Assembly (NCBI RefSeq): GCF_946478805.1
Contig: NZ_CAMLDC010000028.1
Span: 1-56,802, forward strand
Direction of reading: 5' to 3'
Length of the DNA stretch: 56,802 nucleotides
Origin: an uncultured Fluviicola sp.
Lineage (GTDB): Bacteria; Bacteroidota; Bacteroidia; Flavobacteriales; Crocinitomicaceae
Positions within the stretch are counted from its first letter, which is position 1. Every line of letters begins with the position of its first letter. A program made the position numbers and the translations under genes. Below, piece after piece: positions 46,018-55,524 of this stretch. The notes below the pieces were generated by a model. That model did not search any database and was not told where the DNA came from. It saw nothing but the letters and a program-made list of their open reading frames with translations.

Positions 46018-48654
46018 TCAAGAAACTTTAGACATGGAATAAACAAGCTTCTCCTGGAGTTTTCTCACCATTTCGATGGAATCTCTCACGTGATCCGCAC
46101 ATACAAAAATGAATGCACCTTGGGAAGCGTTGGTAACTGCAGCTTCAATAGCTGAAGCCTCATCAGAAATCACCTCTACACGCAAATGAGGGTTCACGGA
46201 ACTAATTCCTTCTTTCAATAAGCGCGTCATTTCCTCATTCGGCCTGCCCCTGTTATCGGTGTCGTGACGAATGATGATCTCATTAAAAATAGATGCAACA
46301 TATCTTCCTTGATTTCGGATATCTTCGTCACGCCTGTCGCCTGTTGCCCCTATCACACAAATCTTGGAAGGGGATTCCACTGTGGCCATATATTGCCGGA
46401 TAGCATCAAAACCTGAGGCATTGTGTGCATAATCAAGCATCAAATTGCAATGGGCGAATTCAAACAGGTTCATTCTCCCGGGTGTCATTTCCGGAGACGG
46501 AACAAATGAGGCGAGTGCTGAGCGGATATCATCCAGGGTAAATCCCGAAACAATTCCGGCTGCAATGGCCGGCAGTGTATTCGCCATCATGAATTCGGCC
46601 TTTCCCCCATAAGTGATCGGAACCTGGTTGACGGCCAAGATTCTGGTCACCAGTTCTCCTGCTTTCACTACAAAAAAACCATCCTGAACAAGAATTGCCA
46701 TTCCACCCTTACTGCAATGCTCGCTTATCCGTTCATCAGCTTTACCCATACCGAATAAAATGATATTGGAGGACACGACATTCCGCATATTGTAAACCAG
46801 GTCATCGTCTGCATTCAGAATCGCAAATCCTTTATCCGAGGTACTTCTTGCCACCACCTCTTTGACATCTGCATATTGTTCCATCGTATGGATATCATCA
46901 ATCCCCAAATGGTCTTCCGTCACATTCGTAATGACACTGATATCGCATTCATCAAAAGCGAGTCCGGACCGAAGGATTCCTCCACGGGCACATTCCAGTA
47001 CGGCATAATCCACGATCGGATCTGCAAGTATTATTTGTGCACTCCGCGGACCACTGCAATCACCTTCTTCAATTTGATGCTCATTGATATAAATTCCTTC
47101 GGTAGTAGTGAATCCGACATTTTTACCCGATTTCCGGGCCATATGAGCGATTAACCGGGTCGTCGTCGTTTTACCATTCGTACCGGTTACTGCTACCAAT
47201 GGAATTCTTCCATCGGAATGGTTGGGAAAGAGCATATCGATCACCGGGCTTGCAATGTCGCGCGGTGTTCCCTTTGATGGATGGGTATGCATTCGGAAGC
47301 CCGGTCCCGCATTCACCTCAATAATAGCACCATTGCCTCTTTCAATGGGTTGTGAAACATCTTTCGCCATGATATCGATTCCGCAAACATCCAGTTGAAA
47401 AAGACGCGCAATACGTTCGGCAAGAAAAACGTTGTGCGGATGAACACTATCAGTCATATCAGTTGAAGTTCCTCCTGTTGACAAGTTCGCCGTTTTTTTT
47501 AGAAACAGCTCCTTTCCTAAAGGCAAAACATCATCCAAGCCCAATCCGGCTTCTTTCAATATTTTTTTGGTTTGGTAATCAATCTTGATTTTAGTGAGGA
47601 CTTTTTCATGTCCGGATCCGCGATCCGGATGATTATTTTCCTCCGTTATCAGTTCACGGATAGTCGATTTCCCGTTCCCGGTTACAGCTGCGGGTGTGCG
47701 TTTCGCAACTGCTACGAGTTTGTAGTTTATTACCAGGAAACGATAATCATCGCCTTCCACATATTCTTCGATAATAATCCTGTCCGATATCTTCCACGCC
47801 TGATTCGCTGCCTTGAGCACTTCCTCCTTATTCCTGATATTCACCGTAATTCCACGGCCATGGTTCCCATCCGTTGGCTTGATCACCCAGGGAAAAGGAA
47901 TTTCTTCAATCGCTTCTTTCAATTCGGATTTATCATAAACAGCGATCCCTTGGGGAACTGACACTCCGGCATTACTTAACACTTTCTTGGTAAACCATTT
48001 ACATCCTACGGATTCTACTGCCAGGCTATTGGTTGTTCCCATAACAGTTGCACGAAACAATTGCTGATTTCTTCCATAACCCAACATGTAAAGAGATTGA
48101 TCGTCCATCCTTGTAACCGGGATATTTCTTCGGATCGCTTCATCCAAAATTGTTTGTGTACTGGGTCCGGGCATTTCGTCCTCCCAAATACCTTTCAGTT
48201 TTTCAATGGTTTTTTTAATATCAAACGACTTTCCTTCAGCTAATGATTCAACCAGTTCAACCGCAGCTTTTCCTGCAAAAATCCCTGCTTCTTCCGACAG
48301 GTAGGCAAAAACCACTTTATACATTCCATATTCTCCGGTTGACCGGGTTCTTCCATATCCGCAATCCATTCCTGCCAATACCTGCAATTCAAGCGCAACA
48401 TGTTCAACAACATGTCCCAACCAGGTTCCTTCCCGCATTCTTTCGCAAAAACCTCCTTCTTTTCCTTCCGAACATCTGTGCTCGTATAATGAAGGGATCA
48501 AACGCATGATCCGTTCCTGGAATTTGGGAATCCGGTTCGTTGGAAGTTCTTCATACTTCCCTAAATCCAACTTCATTACGATTAATCTTTTCCTGTAATT
48601 CGACCAGTAATTCGGGCCGCGCATCACGTGTATATTTTTAATTTCCATGACCAT
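46018..48654 (-). CDS. cphA: Cyanophycin synthetase
   Basis: An 878-residue enzyme that makes the Asp-Arg polymer from aspartate, arginine and ATP without ribosomes. The N-terminal domain (1-160, IKNIHVMRGPNYWSNYRKRL; CERMREGTWLGHVVEHVALE) is followed by an ATP-grasp half at about 210-480 (PWVIKPTDGNHGRGITVNI, VNAGPGFRMHTHPSKGTPRD). The Mur-ligase-like half has P-loop GTNGKTTTTR near residue 491, ECARGGILRSGLAFDE and TNVTEDHLGIDD. The length matches cyanobacterial CphA1. ATGs at 48654 and 48648 are both possible. It leads the operon cphA-cphB-iaaA. Confidence 0.96.
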   Translation of the reverse strand: MVMEIKNIHVMRGPNYWSNYRKRLIVMKLDLGKYEELPTNRIPKFQERIMRLIPSLYEHRCSEGKEGGFCERMREGTWLGHVVEHVALELQVLAGMDCGYGRTRSTGEYGMYKVVFAYLSEEAGIFAGKAAVELVESLAEGKSFDIKKTIEKLKGIWEDEMPGPSTQTILDEAIRRNIPVTRMDDQSLYMLGYGRNQQLFRATVMGTTNSLAVESVGCKWFTKKVLSNAGVSVPQGIAVYDKSELKEAIEEIPFPWVIKPTDGNHGRGITVNIRNKEEVLKAANQAWKISDRIIIEEYVEGDDYRFLVINYKLVAVAKRTPAAVTGNGKSTIRELITEENNHPDRGSGHEKVLTKIKIDYQTKKILKEAGLGLDDVLPLGKELFLKKTANLSTGGTSTDMTDSVHPHNVFLAERIARLFQLDVCGIDIMAKDVSQPIERGNGAIIEVNAGPGFRMHTHPSKGTPRDIASPVIDMLFPNHSDGRIPLVAVTGTNGKTTTTRLIAHMARKSGKNVGFTTTEGIYINEHQIEEGDCSGPRSAQIILADPIVDYAVLECARGGILRSGLAFDECDISVITNVTEDHLGIDDIHTMEQYADVKEVVARSTSDKGFAILNADDDLVYNMRNVVSSNIILFGMGKADERISEHCSKGGMAILVQDGFFVVKAGELVTRILAVNQVPITYGGKAEFMMANTLPAIAAGIVSGFTLDDIRSALASFVPSPEMTPGRMNLFEFAHCNLMLDYAHNASGFDAIRQYMATVESPSKICVIGATGDRRDEDIRNQGRYVASIFNEIIIRHDTDNRGRPNEEMTRLLKEGISSVNPHLRVEVISDEASAIEAAVTNASQGAFIFVCADHVRDSIEMVRKLQEKLVYSMSKVS

Positions 48655-49010
48655 TATTTATGTTAGTGTGTCTAATAGAAAGATTCCCAATAAACAAGAA
48701 GAAATTTTTGACAAGACAATGGGTAAATTGTTGGTCAAAACTTGCAGCTATCGGAAACCTGCAACTATTGTTATTATCCAAAAATAAGGAGGTGTTGAAG
48801 CTGGATTCTTACACAATTTTTCGCGCCAGTTGCATAATCTTTGGAATTATGAAAAATTATGAGTGGACTCAAGCCCTGGAAACCATTGTGGCCGTAATCA
48901 AAATTACAATCGACCCGTCTGGAATCAATTCAATTTGTTTAACAAAGATTATCTCTTCGCCATCCTAAATAACCGTAAATTGAAGAGTTAACCCATTAAA
49001 TTCAAGAATC
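48655..49010. other. Divergent promoter gap of the cyanophycin operon
   Basis: A 356-base gap between cphA and the stress-type gene. A frame at 48660-48968 has poor composition and no likeness. No arginine-repressor box could be assigned by eye. Confidence 0.5.
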
Positions 49011-49490
49011 ATGAAAAAAAGTGTTTCCATATTCAATTCACATGATGAAGCCTTAAAAGCGTTGGAAGAATTGCGTGAAAGTGGCGTGAACATGTCGAAA
49101 GTGTCATTGATCGGTCATGCGGAAGTCGTAAATGATCATGTACATATCAAATCCAACAAAGCATTGGTTGCGGCACCGGTTGCAGCAGGTACTGTACTGG
49201 GTACAACCTTGGGATTACTCACAGGTGTGGGCTTATTCGCTATTCCGGGATTGGGGGTTCTATTTGGTGCAGGAGCTATTGTCGGAGCACTGGCAGGTTT
49301 CCAGATTGGCGTTGCCACAGGGGGAATCGCCACTATCTTGGTAGATCTAGGCGTCAAGGATGATCATATTGCTTACGAACAACATCTGAAGGAAGGTCGT
49401 TTTTTGCTTTTTTACGACGGAAGTGAAGAAGAGATAGAGCATGTGGAACACATTATCGAAGGAAAACATCTGGGTGTGAAGAGACACTGA
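49011..49490 (+). CDS. Stress-type protein with glycine-zipper region
   Basis: A 159-residue protein. The start KKSVSIFNSHDEALKALEEL with SKVSLIGHAE matches the general stress protein 17M-like fold. The middle has two Gly/Ala-rich hydrophobic stretches (TTLGLLTGVGLFAIPGLGVL, AGAIVGALAGFQIGVATGGI) that may insert in a membrane. The end (DHIAYEQHLKEGRFLLFYDG) is soluble again. Similar proteins are induced by salt or other stress in many bacteria. Single gene. Confidence 0.82.
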   Translation: MKKSVSIFNSHDEALKALEELRESGVNMSKVSLIGHAEVVNDHVHIKSNKALVAAPVAAGTVLGTTLGLLTGVGLFAIPGLGVLFGAGAIVGALAGFQIGVATGGIATILVDLGVKDDHIAYEQHLKEGRFLLFYDGSEEEIEHVEHIIEGKHLGVKRH

Positions 49491-49506
49491 TAGATTTGCT
49501 TCGATA

Positions 49507-50862
49507 CTAGACAAAAGAACTATATCCCGTAATTGCCCTTCCAACAATCAGCGTATTGATCTCTTTGGTTCCTTCGTAGGAATAGATGGCCTCCGCATCC
49601 GCAACGAATCGTGCGACATCATATTCCAGAAGAATCCCGTTTCCCCCCATCACTTCCCTGGCCTTACTGACAATGTCCCGGGTTCGCAAACTACAGAAAA
49701 CTTTTGCCAGGGAAGCGTGTTCATCCGTAAGTTCATTTTGGTCCTGCAACTCCGACAAGCGCGCCACCATGGTTTGCATAGCTGTCAGGTTTGTAAGCAT
49801 TTCCACCAGGTGATTTTGAATGAGTTGGAAAGAAGCAATCGGTTTTCCAAACTGTTTCCGTTCGCGGGTATATTTCAGCGCGGCTTCATAAGCACCTCGG
49901 GCACAACCTACTGCAAGCCAAGCTACACCGGCACGGGTCATCCGCAACACATTCGCGGTATCTTTGAACGAATTGGCTTTTTGCAATCGGTCTGTTTCCT
50001 CCACCACACAGTCTGTCAGGGTTATGATACCATTCTGAACAATCCGCAAGGCCATTTTATCTTCCATTTTTTGAACTTCCAGTCCGGGATTGTCCTTCCG
50101 AACCAAAAATCCTTTCACCTGTTTGTCTTCTTCGTCTTCAGCCCAGATAATTATTACATCTGCAAAAGTGGCATTGCCGATCCATTTCTTTTGCCCGTTT
50201 AATATCCAACTGTTCCCGTTGCGTTTTGCTTTCATGGTCAAACCTCCCGCAACAGCAGAACCCACTTCCGGTTCAGTTAGACCAAAAGCACCTATTTTTC
50301 GCAAGCTTTTCAATTCCGGAAGCCATTCCTGTTTTTGCTCTTCCGATCCCAATAAGTAAATGGAACCCATGACCAAACCACTTTGTACGCCGAAAAAAGT
50401 TGCAAATGAAGCATCCACCCGAGCCATTTCCATCGCCAGTACACCTTCCATCAAGTAGGATCTCACCGGATTACTATATCCTTCATAAGCAATTCCACAA
50501 ATATCCAACTCTGCCACTTTCGGAATCAAATGATGTGGAAACTCTCCCCTCAACCAGAAATCATTCACAATTGGTCTGACCTCATCTTCCATAAAAGCCC
50601 TGACTTTCAACTGAAGTACTCTTTCTTCGGGAGTCAATGTGTGACTGATGTTGTAAAAATCGCCATCAATTGCCGGGAGTTCTTTTTTCGGATGGTTACC
50701 TCCAAGCATTTTCACCAGGCCGGATAATTGCTTATCATCCAATTTCCCGACATTCTTCATTACCTCGGCAAGATCTACTTTTTTTGACAACCGGTTCAAC
50801 TGATCCAAATCCACTTGTTTGAATAAACGGTATGCATTCTTGATGTTTGAGAAAAGAGACAT
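49507..50862 (-). CDS. Acyl-CoA dehydrogenase (glutaryl-CoA dehydrogenase-like)
   Basis: A 451-residue flavoenzyme. The catalytic region has FGLTEPEVGSAVAGGLTMKA, WILNGQKKWIGNATFADVII and AREVMGGNGILLEYDVARF. The base Glu 430 is in YSYEGTKEINTLIVGRAITG, the position and pattern of glutaryl-CoA and related short-chain dehydrogenases. The first 65 residues (IKNAYRLFKQVDLDQLNRLS, EVMKNVGKLDDKQLSGLVKM) are an extra helical part not in the core family. It oxidises an acyl-CoA in the cytosol, passing electrons to ETF. No pathway partners are close. Confidence 0.92.
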   Translation of the reverse strand: MSLFSNIKNAYRLFKQVDLDQLNRLSKKVDLAEVMKNVGKLDDKQLSGLVKMLGGNHPKKELPAIDGDFYNISHTLTPEERVLQLKVRAFMEDEVRPIVNDFWLRGEFPHHLIPKVAELDICGIAYEGYSNPVRSYLMEGVLAMEMARVDASFATFFGVQSGLVMGSIYLLGSEEQKQEWLPELKSLRKIGAFGLTEPEVGSAVAGGLTMKAKRNGNSWILNGQKKWIGNATFADVIIIWAEDEEDKQVKGFLVRKDNPGLEVQKMEDKMALRIVQNGIITLTDCVVEETDRLQKANSFKDTANVLRMTRAGVAWLAVGCARGAYEAALKYTRERKQFGKPIASFQLIQNHLVEMLTNLTAMQTMVARLSELQDQNELTDEHASLAKVFCSLRTRDIVSKAREVMGGNGILLEYDVARFVADAEAIYSYEGTKEINTLIVGRAITGYSSFV

Positions 50863-51029
50863 AGCTAACTGATTTCCTATGAATGTAGGACAAAAAGGAA
50901 TGTCCGAATCTTAAAAGAACTTAAAAACGGCTTGAATCTGTGAGTTATATAAACTTCCCGAAATAAGGTATAACAGAAATGCAAGCCTATTCGGTCATCT
51001 TTGTTTTACGATCATTAAAACGATAAATT

Positions 51030-51641
51030 ATGAAGAAGATTCTAATGATAGTTGCAGCGGTATTGACATTCGCTACAGCATTTTCCCAGGAAAACCCTGA
51101 GAAAAAAACGTTCTCAATCGGACCTTCAATAGGTTTTGGGCATACCGGGATCCGAAATACTGTCGGGACAGATATATTCAAACCGTCATGGAGCGCCGGG
51201 GTAATTTTCAATTACAGTTCGCTTAAACACGTTGGATTTTCCGCAGATGTCTTGTGGTCTATGGAAGGTGCACGGGTTGAAAGTGAAGGTTCTGAAGCCG
51301 ATCTGACTTTGCAGTACATTCGTGTACCACTGAAGTTCGCGTACTATTTCGGTGAGTTCGAAGACAATTTCCGTCCCAAAGTAACGGTTGGCCCATCCAT
51401 GGGATTCCTGATCAGTGGGGTAAGCGATTCCGATGTAGAGGGTGGTTCAAATGTAAATGTAAAGTCCTTTTACAACACCTTCGACATTGGTTTGAATGCC
51501 TCTATCGGATTCAATCTGAAACTGGCGACAAATATCTGGTTGAACACTGATTTCAACTATTATACCGGTTTCACGGCAATTCGCAATAACCAGTACAACT
51601 CGAATTTCGGGGTGAAACTTGGTGTAGCCTTTGGCTTGTAA
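51030..51641 (+). CDS. Outer-membrane beta-barrel protein (PorT-like)
   Basis: A 203-residue protein with a signal peptide (IVAAVLTFATAFSQ). The rest is amphipathic strands (FSIGPSIGFGHTGIRN, SWSAGVIFNYSSLKHVGFSA, RVPLKFAYYFGEF, VGPSMGFLISG) ending in the aromatic-poor FGVKLGVAFGL. This fits the small eight-strand outer-membrane barrels of the PorT/OMP_b-brl_2 type in Bacteroidota. The exact role is unknown. Its terminator is shared with the converging VOC gene. Confidence 0.87.
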   Translation: MKKILMIVAAVLTFATAFSQENPEKKTFSIGPSIGFGHTGIRNTVGTDIFKPSWSAGVIFNYSSLKHVGFSADVLWSMEGARVESEGSEADLTLQYIRVPLKFAYYFGEFEDNFRPKVTVGPSMGFLISGVSDSDVEGGSNVNVKSFYNTFDIGLNASIGFNLKLATNIWLNTDFNYYTGFTAIRNNQYNSNFGVKLGVAFGL

Positions 51642-51657
51642 CCGAACAACCCACATT

Positions 51658-51700
51658 AAAAAACGGGAATCGATCCACAATGGATGATTCCCGTTTTTTT
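51658..51700. terminator. Bidirectional terminator
   Basis: AAAAAACGGGAATC (51658-51671) pairs with GATTCCCG and a T-run (51686-51700); the loop can also pair (ATCCA/TGGAT). It serves both converging genes. Confidence 0.9.
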
Positions 51701-51730
51701 ATTTCTTGAATGCGATTTGTAAAACCTCTT

Positions 51731-52111
51731 CTATTCCTGTATCAAAGCTATGATATTCTCCGATGGATCGGTGAACCAGGCTAAGGCAGAACCGTCAGGA
51801 TGACGTGAGATCCCGTTCGGGTCGGTTTTGATATACGGCATATCGTACTGAAGGAAAGAAACTCCTTTTTTAGCCAATTCATTTACTGCGTCATCAATAT
51901 CCGTAACAGGAATGTTTAAGATGGTGAAGGTTGCAGGCACATGGTTTTCCTTCGGATAGATAATGAATTTCATTCCCTCATTCACTCGTATTGTCAGAAT
52001 CGACATATCACCTTTCTCCACATCCAAACCCAATACGTTCTTATAAAAGAAGTAAGCTTCATCCGTATCCACAGCAGAAAAGCTGCTAAATATTCTATCT
52101 CTTTGTATCAT
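51731..52111 (-). CDS. VOC-family protein
   Basis: A 126-residue protein from ATG 52111 (MIQRDRIFSSFSAVDTDEAY). An upstream TTG at 52171 adds a basic tail without likeness. The pattern FYKNVLGLDVEKGDMSILTI, TFTILNIPVTDIDDAVNELA and AWFTDPSENIIALIQE is the glyoxalase/VOC fold. The last Glu is the usual metal ligand, but the first His is absent. The substrate is unknown. Confidence 0.85.
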   Translation of the reverse strand: MIQRDRIFSSFSAVDTDEAYFFYKNVLGLDVEKGDMSILTIRVNEGMKFIIYPKENHVPATFTILNIPVTDIDDAVNELAKKGVSFLQYDMPYIKTDPNGISRHPDGSALAWFTDPSENIIALIQE

Positions 52112-52191
52112 CGTTTTATTTTTTATGAATTTTCCGCTTGTGCTTTTAAATGTAAAACATTCGCAGGACAAAAAAGAAAAAGTTTATAACT

Positions 52192-52229
52192 CAAAAAAAA
52201 TCCTTCCCGAATAATCTCAGGAAGGATTT
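52192..52229 (-). terminator. Terminator of the T9SS beta-solenoid gene
   Basis: AAATCCTTCC (52198-52207) pairs exactly with GGAAGGATTT (52220-52229). The A-run before it is the U-run of the minus-strand transcript. Confidence 0.88.
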
Positions 52230-52248
52230 CTCAGATAACTAAAATATC

Positions 52249-54513
52249 CTATTTTTTAATGAACTGTCTGATCGAAACTTTATTCGTTTCCACATTCGTC
52301 ATTTTCAACAAATAAGTCCCCTGGCTCAATCGGGAAACATCTAACTGGTTGGCAGCAGTGCTAACCACCTCATATTTCCGTCCGGCAATATCCGTCACTT
52401 GGCAAGTATATTGATCGCCATTCGCATTTGTATAACTTATATTTAATTCATTGGTACATGGATTCGGATATAGATTGAGGTCAGATAAAGCTGTCTCTTC
52501 GACCAACAATTCCGTATTCTCTTCTGCGACTGCGAACGGACTTAAGCTGGTAACACCCATACGGCTAATCTCATAGGTGCTGTTTGCACCTGCCACCGCG
52601 CTGCTTGCAGCATAAGTATCCCAACTACCGGATGTATAATGAGAAATGAATGCGTTGGTGCGGTCAAAACCATTTACTTCAGAAGTTGCCATCCATCCCA
52701 ATTTAAGGTTCAGGTTAAACGTCGTCATATCCGATTCTACCAACCAGGTTCTGTTCACTACACTTCCGCTGGTTGCACTGTTGTATCCTGAATTCTCAGT
52801 TCCTCCGGAATATATTCCGCTAAAAGCTTTCACCCTGAACTTTCCTCCTGTTCCCGTCGTTTGTTGAATGCTTGCAGGTGAATAGCTGGTTTCCGTTCCA
52901 ACAGGGAAAACCATGTATGGCGAAGAGACTGGAATGTACATATCCAATTGTCCGGTACCCGGAGTCATGATATATCTGGTATTGCTGTACCCGGTGATAT
53001 TGGCATTTTGCTCTATTACCAGGTTATCATTCGCTAACCGAACACTTCCGTTTGTCAAGGTCAGTTCATCATAAATGTGAAGTGTGGATCCAATAACAAT
53101 GTCTCCTCCTGTTACATCAATCACCAACTGTTCGAGATTTTGGTTTGAACCATCAAAAGTAATGGTATCGTTTCCAACTGTGGTGATATTCAAATGTAAA
53201 TCAGAGTTCACATTTCCGATAATCGGAGTAGTTTGGTTCAAAGTTCCGTTCAAGGTGAGGTTGTTTGCGTTCAGGTTCAATTTCCCGCTGTTCAGCTCCA
53301 ATTCTCCACCAATAGTCACGTCATCATCCATCACCACTTCACCCGACGTGATATCCACTTTCACATCATTCAATCCGGATCCTGTAATTTCTTCACCGGT
53401 ATTTACAGTCGAGCCACCGATGTATTCCACATCATAAGATGCTGTTCCCGCAAATGTACCTCCGTTGCCTTCGAGTTCTCCGTCCATCACCTGCACCTGG
53501 CTTCCTGCGCTCATTGTCAATGTTGCACCGCTTTCAATACTTAAGGTTCCATTATGAAGCTGTAATTCTCCGGCAATTGATAGCGGACTATCAAGCTCCA
53601 CAGTTCCGGAAGTTCCGGTATAATCAATAGAGAGCTGGTCAATAGATGATCCGGCAGTAAATACCAATCCTGAATTCAAGACATTTGCCGTTTGGATGGT
53701 AAGATTAGACGTTGCGGCAGTTGTCAGCGCTGCACCGGATTGGATATTCATGTTTCCAAGGATTTCCAGATCGTTTGCTCCAACACTCAGGATTCCTGTA
53801 TTCAGTTGCAGGTTGCCATGGATCTGCAGGTCACTTCCCATTGTAAGGATTGTCGTATTATCATCCATACTGACGTCTGTATTCTGCAAATTTGATGAGT
53901 TGATTTCAATACCCGTGGTTTTAGCTCCTCCAATATAGCGGACATGATAAGCTCCTCCGGAATTAAATACTCCACCACTTGTAGCTAATGAACCTCCATT
54001 TCTGACAATCGTTGAATTTGTATTCATCATCAGGTTTGACCCGGTGTTCAAAGTGAGTGAACCTCCATCCAGATTTAGCGTATCTGAAACCGTAAGCTGT
54101 AAAGCGAGCGTAAGAAGTGATCCTGAATTCACAAATGAATGAACCGTCATATCACCCGTATGCGTACAAGTTGTAAGTAAACCACTGAATTCGATACGCT
54201 GGATATCAACATCGCCGCTTCCACTGAAAGTTCCCGACTGGATTGCCAGTTGTTTGTTTCCGGAGCTGCTTAGCGTCCCGTCTACCGTGAAACTATTGAG
54301 AAGTCCCGAAAAGGTAACGTCGGTATCCAGGTTTACATCAATACCCGATGGAATGATGATATCCTGGTTGCTAACATTTCCGGAAGGAGCTACACCGCCC
54401 CAAGTAAGAGGATCAGTCCAGTTACCATTGGTAACCGCAGTAAAGGCCATTAAGTTATTAGCGGACATAATTGTCAAAACAAAAAATCCTAATTTGAGTA
54501 AGATTGCTTTCAT
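52249..54513 (-). CDS. T9SS type A secreted beta-solenoid protein
   Basis: A 754-residue protein with a signal peptide (KLGFFVLTIMSANNLMA). Residues 25-560 are repeated short strands (NLTLNGTLNQ, SLTLNTGSNL, TLSIESGATL) that suggest a right-handed beta helix. A larger unit occurs twice, at about 180-258 and 351-427 (GGVFNSGGAYHVRYIGG and GGTFAGTASYDVEYIGG, each with later TGxEI). The end (LNLYPNPCTNELNISYTNAN ... VSIRQFIKK) is a type A sorting domain, so it goes to the surface, perhaps as an adhesin. Its ligand is unknown. Confidence 0.88.
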   Translation of the reverse strand: MKAILLKLGFFVLTIMSANNLMAFTAVTNGNWTDPLTWGGVAPSGNVSNQDIIIPSGIDVNLDTDVTFSGLLNSFTVDGTLSSSGNKQLAIQSGTFSGSGDVDIQRIEFSGLLTTCTHTGDMTVHSFVNSGSLLTLALQLTVSDTLNLDGGSLTLNTGSNLMMNTNSTIVRNGGSLATSGGVFNSGGAYHVRYIGGAKTTGIEINSSNLQNTDVSMDDNTTILTMGSDLQIHGNLQLNTGILSVGANDLEILGNMNIQSGAALTTAATSNLTIQTANVLNSGLVFTAGSSIDQLSIDYTGTSGTVELDSPLSIAGELQLHNGTLSIESGATLTMSAGSQVQVMDGELEGNGGTFAGTASYDVEYIGGSTVNTGEEITGSGLNDVKVDITSGEVVMDDDVTIGGELELNSGKLNLNANNLTLNGTLNQTTPIIGNVNSDLHLNITTVGNDTITFDGSNQNLEQLVIDVTGGDIVIGSTLHIYDELTLTNGSVRLANDNLVIEQNANITGYSNTRYIMTPGTGQLDMYIPVSSPYMVFPVGTETSYSPASIQQTTGTGGKFRVKAFSGIYSGGTENSGYNSATSGSVVNRTWLVESDMTTFNLNLKLGWMATSEVNGFDRTNAFISHYTSGSWDTYAASSAVAGANSTYEISRMGVTSLSPFAVAEENTELLVEETALSDLNLYPNPCTNELNISYTNANGDQYTCQVTDIAGRKYEVVSTAANQLDVSRLSQGTYLLKMTNVETNKVSIRQFIKK

Positions 54514-54641
54514 ACCTGTAATTTTTAATTGATACTAATTTGAACTATTAAAATTCGGGACAAACAGCAATTTCATTGTTACACTTTACCAGAGATAATT
54601 ACATAATTCACAGATTGATATTTTGCAAACTATCTGTGAAT

Positions 54642-54663
54642 AAAAAAGGGAGCCTGCGCTCCC
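54642..54663 (-). terminator. Terminator of the 54810-55199 gene (in gap 54514-54809)
   Basis: GGGAGC pairs with GCTCCC around CTGC; the A-run at 54642-54647 becomes a U-run on the minus strand. Beyond it the 296-base gap shows nothing else. Confidence 0.85.
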
Positions 54664-54809
54664 CTAAACCTAAAAACTTAACATCACCTAACTTGGTCTT
54701 TACATGACTAACCTAGGACTAAGTTAGAGCTATGGATATCAAAAAGTTTACACTAATTCCTGAAATTGTTGCATAATTCCTAGATTTTAGAAGAGGCAGA
54801 TTTTCCTAT

Positions 54810-55199
54810 TTAATTGTATCTGGATATCAACACGATAAAAATCGCTTTGAAAAGAGATTGATGTGTAGGGATTTCAATTTCTCCCGCACACAAGGACCCA
54901 TTCACCTTTCTCAGAGATTCAGCTACCAGGAAAGCAAAGAAGTTGGCAAGCTTTTCAGAGTTCTGATTGATGACAAACGTATCGTTGACCCGAAAAAAAT
55001 AACCGTGAATAATCTTAATGGACTCTACCTGGTTCCATGGCGAAATAATTTTGAACTTCATCACGAAGTCGTTTGAACCGGTATCGATATTCCTGAATCC
55101 CAACCCGAACTGGGTCACTTTTTTATTCAGTATTTCCTTTTTAACAATCGGATGAATGATCTGCTCGAACTGGGTGAAATCTTTCTTATAATCTTCCAT
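54810..55199 (-). CDS. Small protein of unknown function
   Basis: A 129-residue protein without a signal peptide: MEDYKKDFTQFEQIIHPIVK, FGLGFRNIDTGSNDFVMKFK, and a helical end (KLANFFAFLVAESLRKVNGS). I do not recognise the family. A clear terminator downstream and a 30-base gap from the tiny membrane protein gene upstream (55230) support a real gene, perhaps co-transcribed with it. Confidence 0.7.
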   Translation of the reverse strand: MEDYKKDFTQFEQIIHPIVKKEILNKKVTQFGLGFRNIDTGSNDFVMKFKIISPWNQVESIKIIHGYFFRVNDTFVINQNSEKLANFFAFLVAESLRKVNGSLCAGEIEIPTHQSLFKAIFIVLISRYN

Positions 55200-55229
55200 A
55201 CTGAGAGGTTAAACCATTTATTTGATCAC

Positions 55230-55433
55230 TTACTTATATCTTTCGCTGAATTTTTGATTTTTCTTTTTTTTTGCCGAACGAAATCCGTTCTTGTTTGGAA
55301 ACCACTGTACAACAAGTGCGAATATGGCCACAACCAAAGGCAGATGGAAAAATCCTCCTCTATTGTATTTGAAGTGAACAATAGCCCACTCTGCAATTAC
55401 AAAAAGAGCCAGTATGCTTAATAATATCCTCAT
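55230..55433 (-). CDS. Tiny two-helix membrane protein (DUF5670/lmo0937-like), copy A
   Basis: A 67-residue protein from ATG 55433 (MRILLSILALFVIAEWAIVH); the longer frame adds a non-conserved head. Two membrane helices flank a GGFFHLPLVVAIFALVVQWF pattern that recalls the GGFIHxLLVIA block of lmo0937-type proteins. It has a Lys-rich tail. A smaller paralogue lies at 56272 on the other side of the ferritin-like gene. Such proteins are often near stress genes. Confidence 0.7.
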   Translation of the reverse strand: MRILLSILALFVIAEWAIVHFKYNRGGFFHLPLVVAIFALVVQWFPNKNGFRSAKKKKNQKFSERYK

Positions 55434-55524
55434 AAAAATGCTGTGAACAGTGGATAAAGAGTGAATGTTGATACGAATCTGCCTTTTCTTTACCAACATT
55501 CACCTGGTCATATTTCTAAAAAAC

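Noticed and set aside
48660..48968. 102-codon frame in the cyanophycin promoter gap
   Set aside because: Unlike any family, odd composition with many Ile, Leu and Cys, and it would fill the divergent promoter region.
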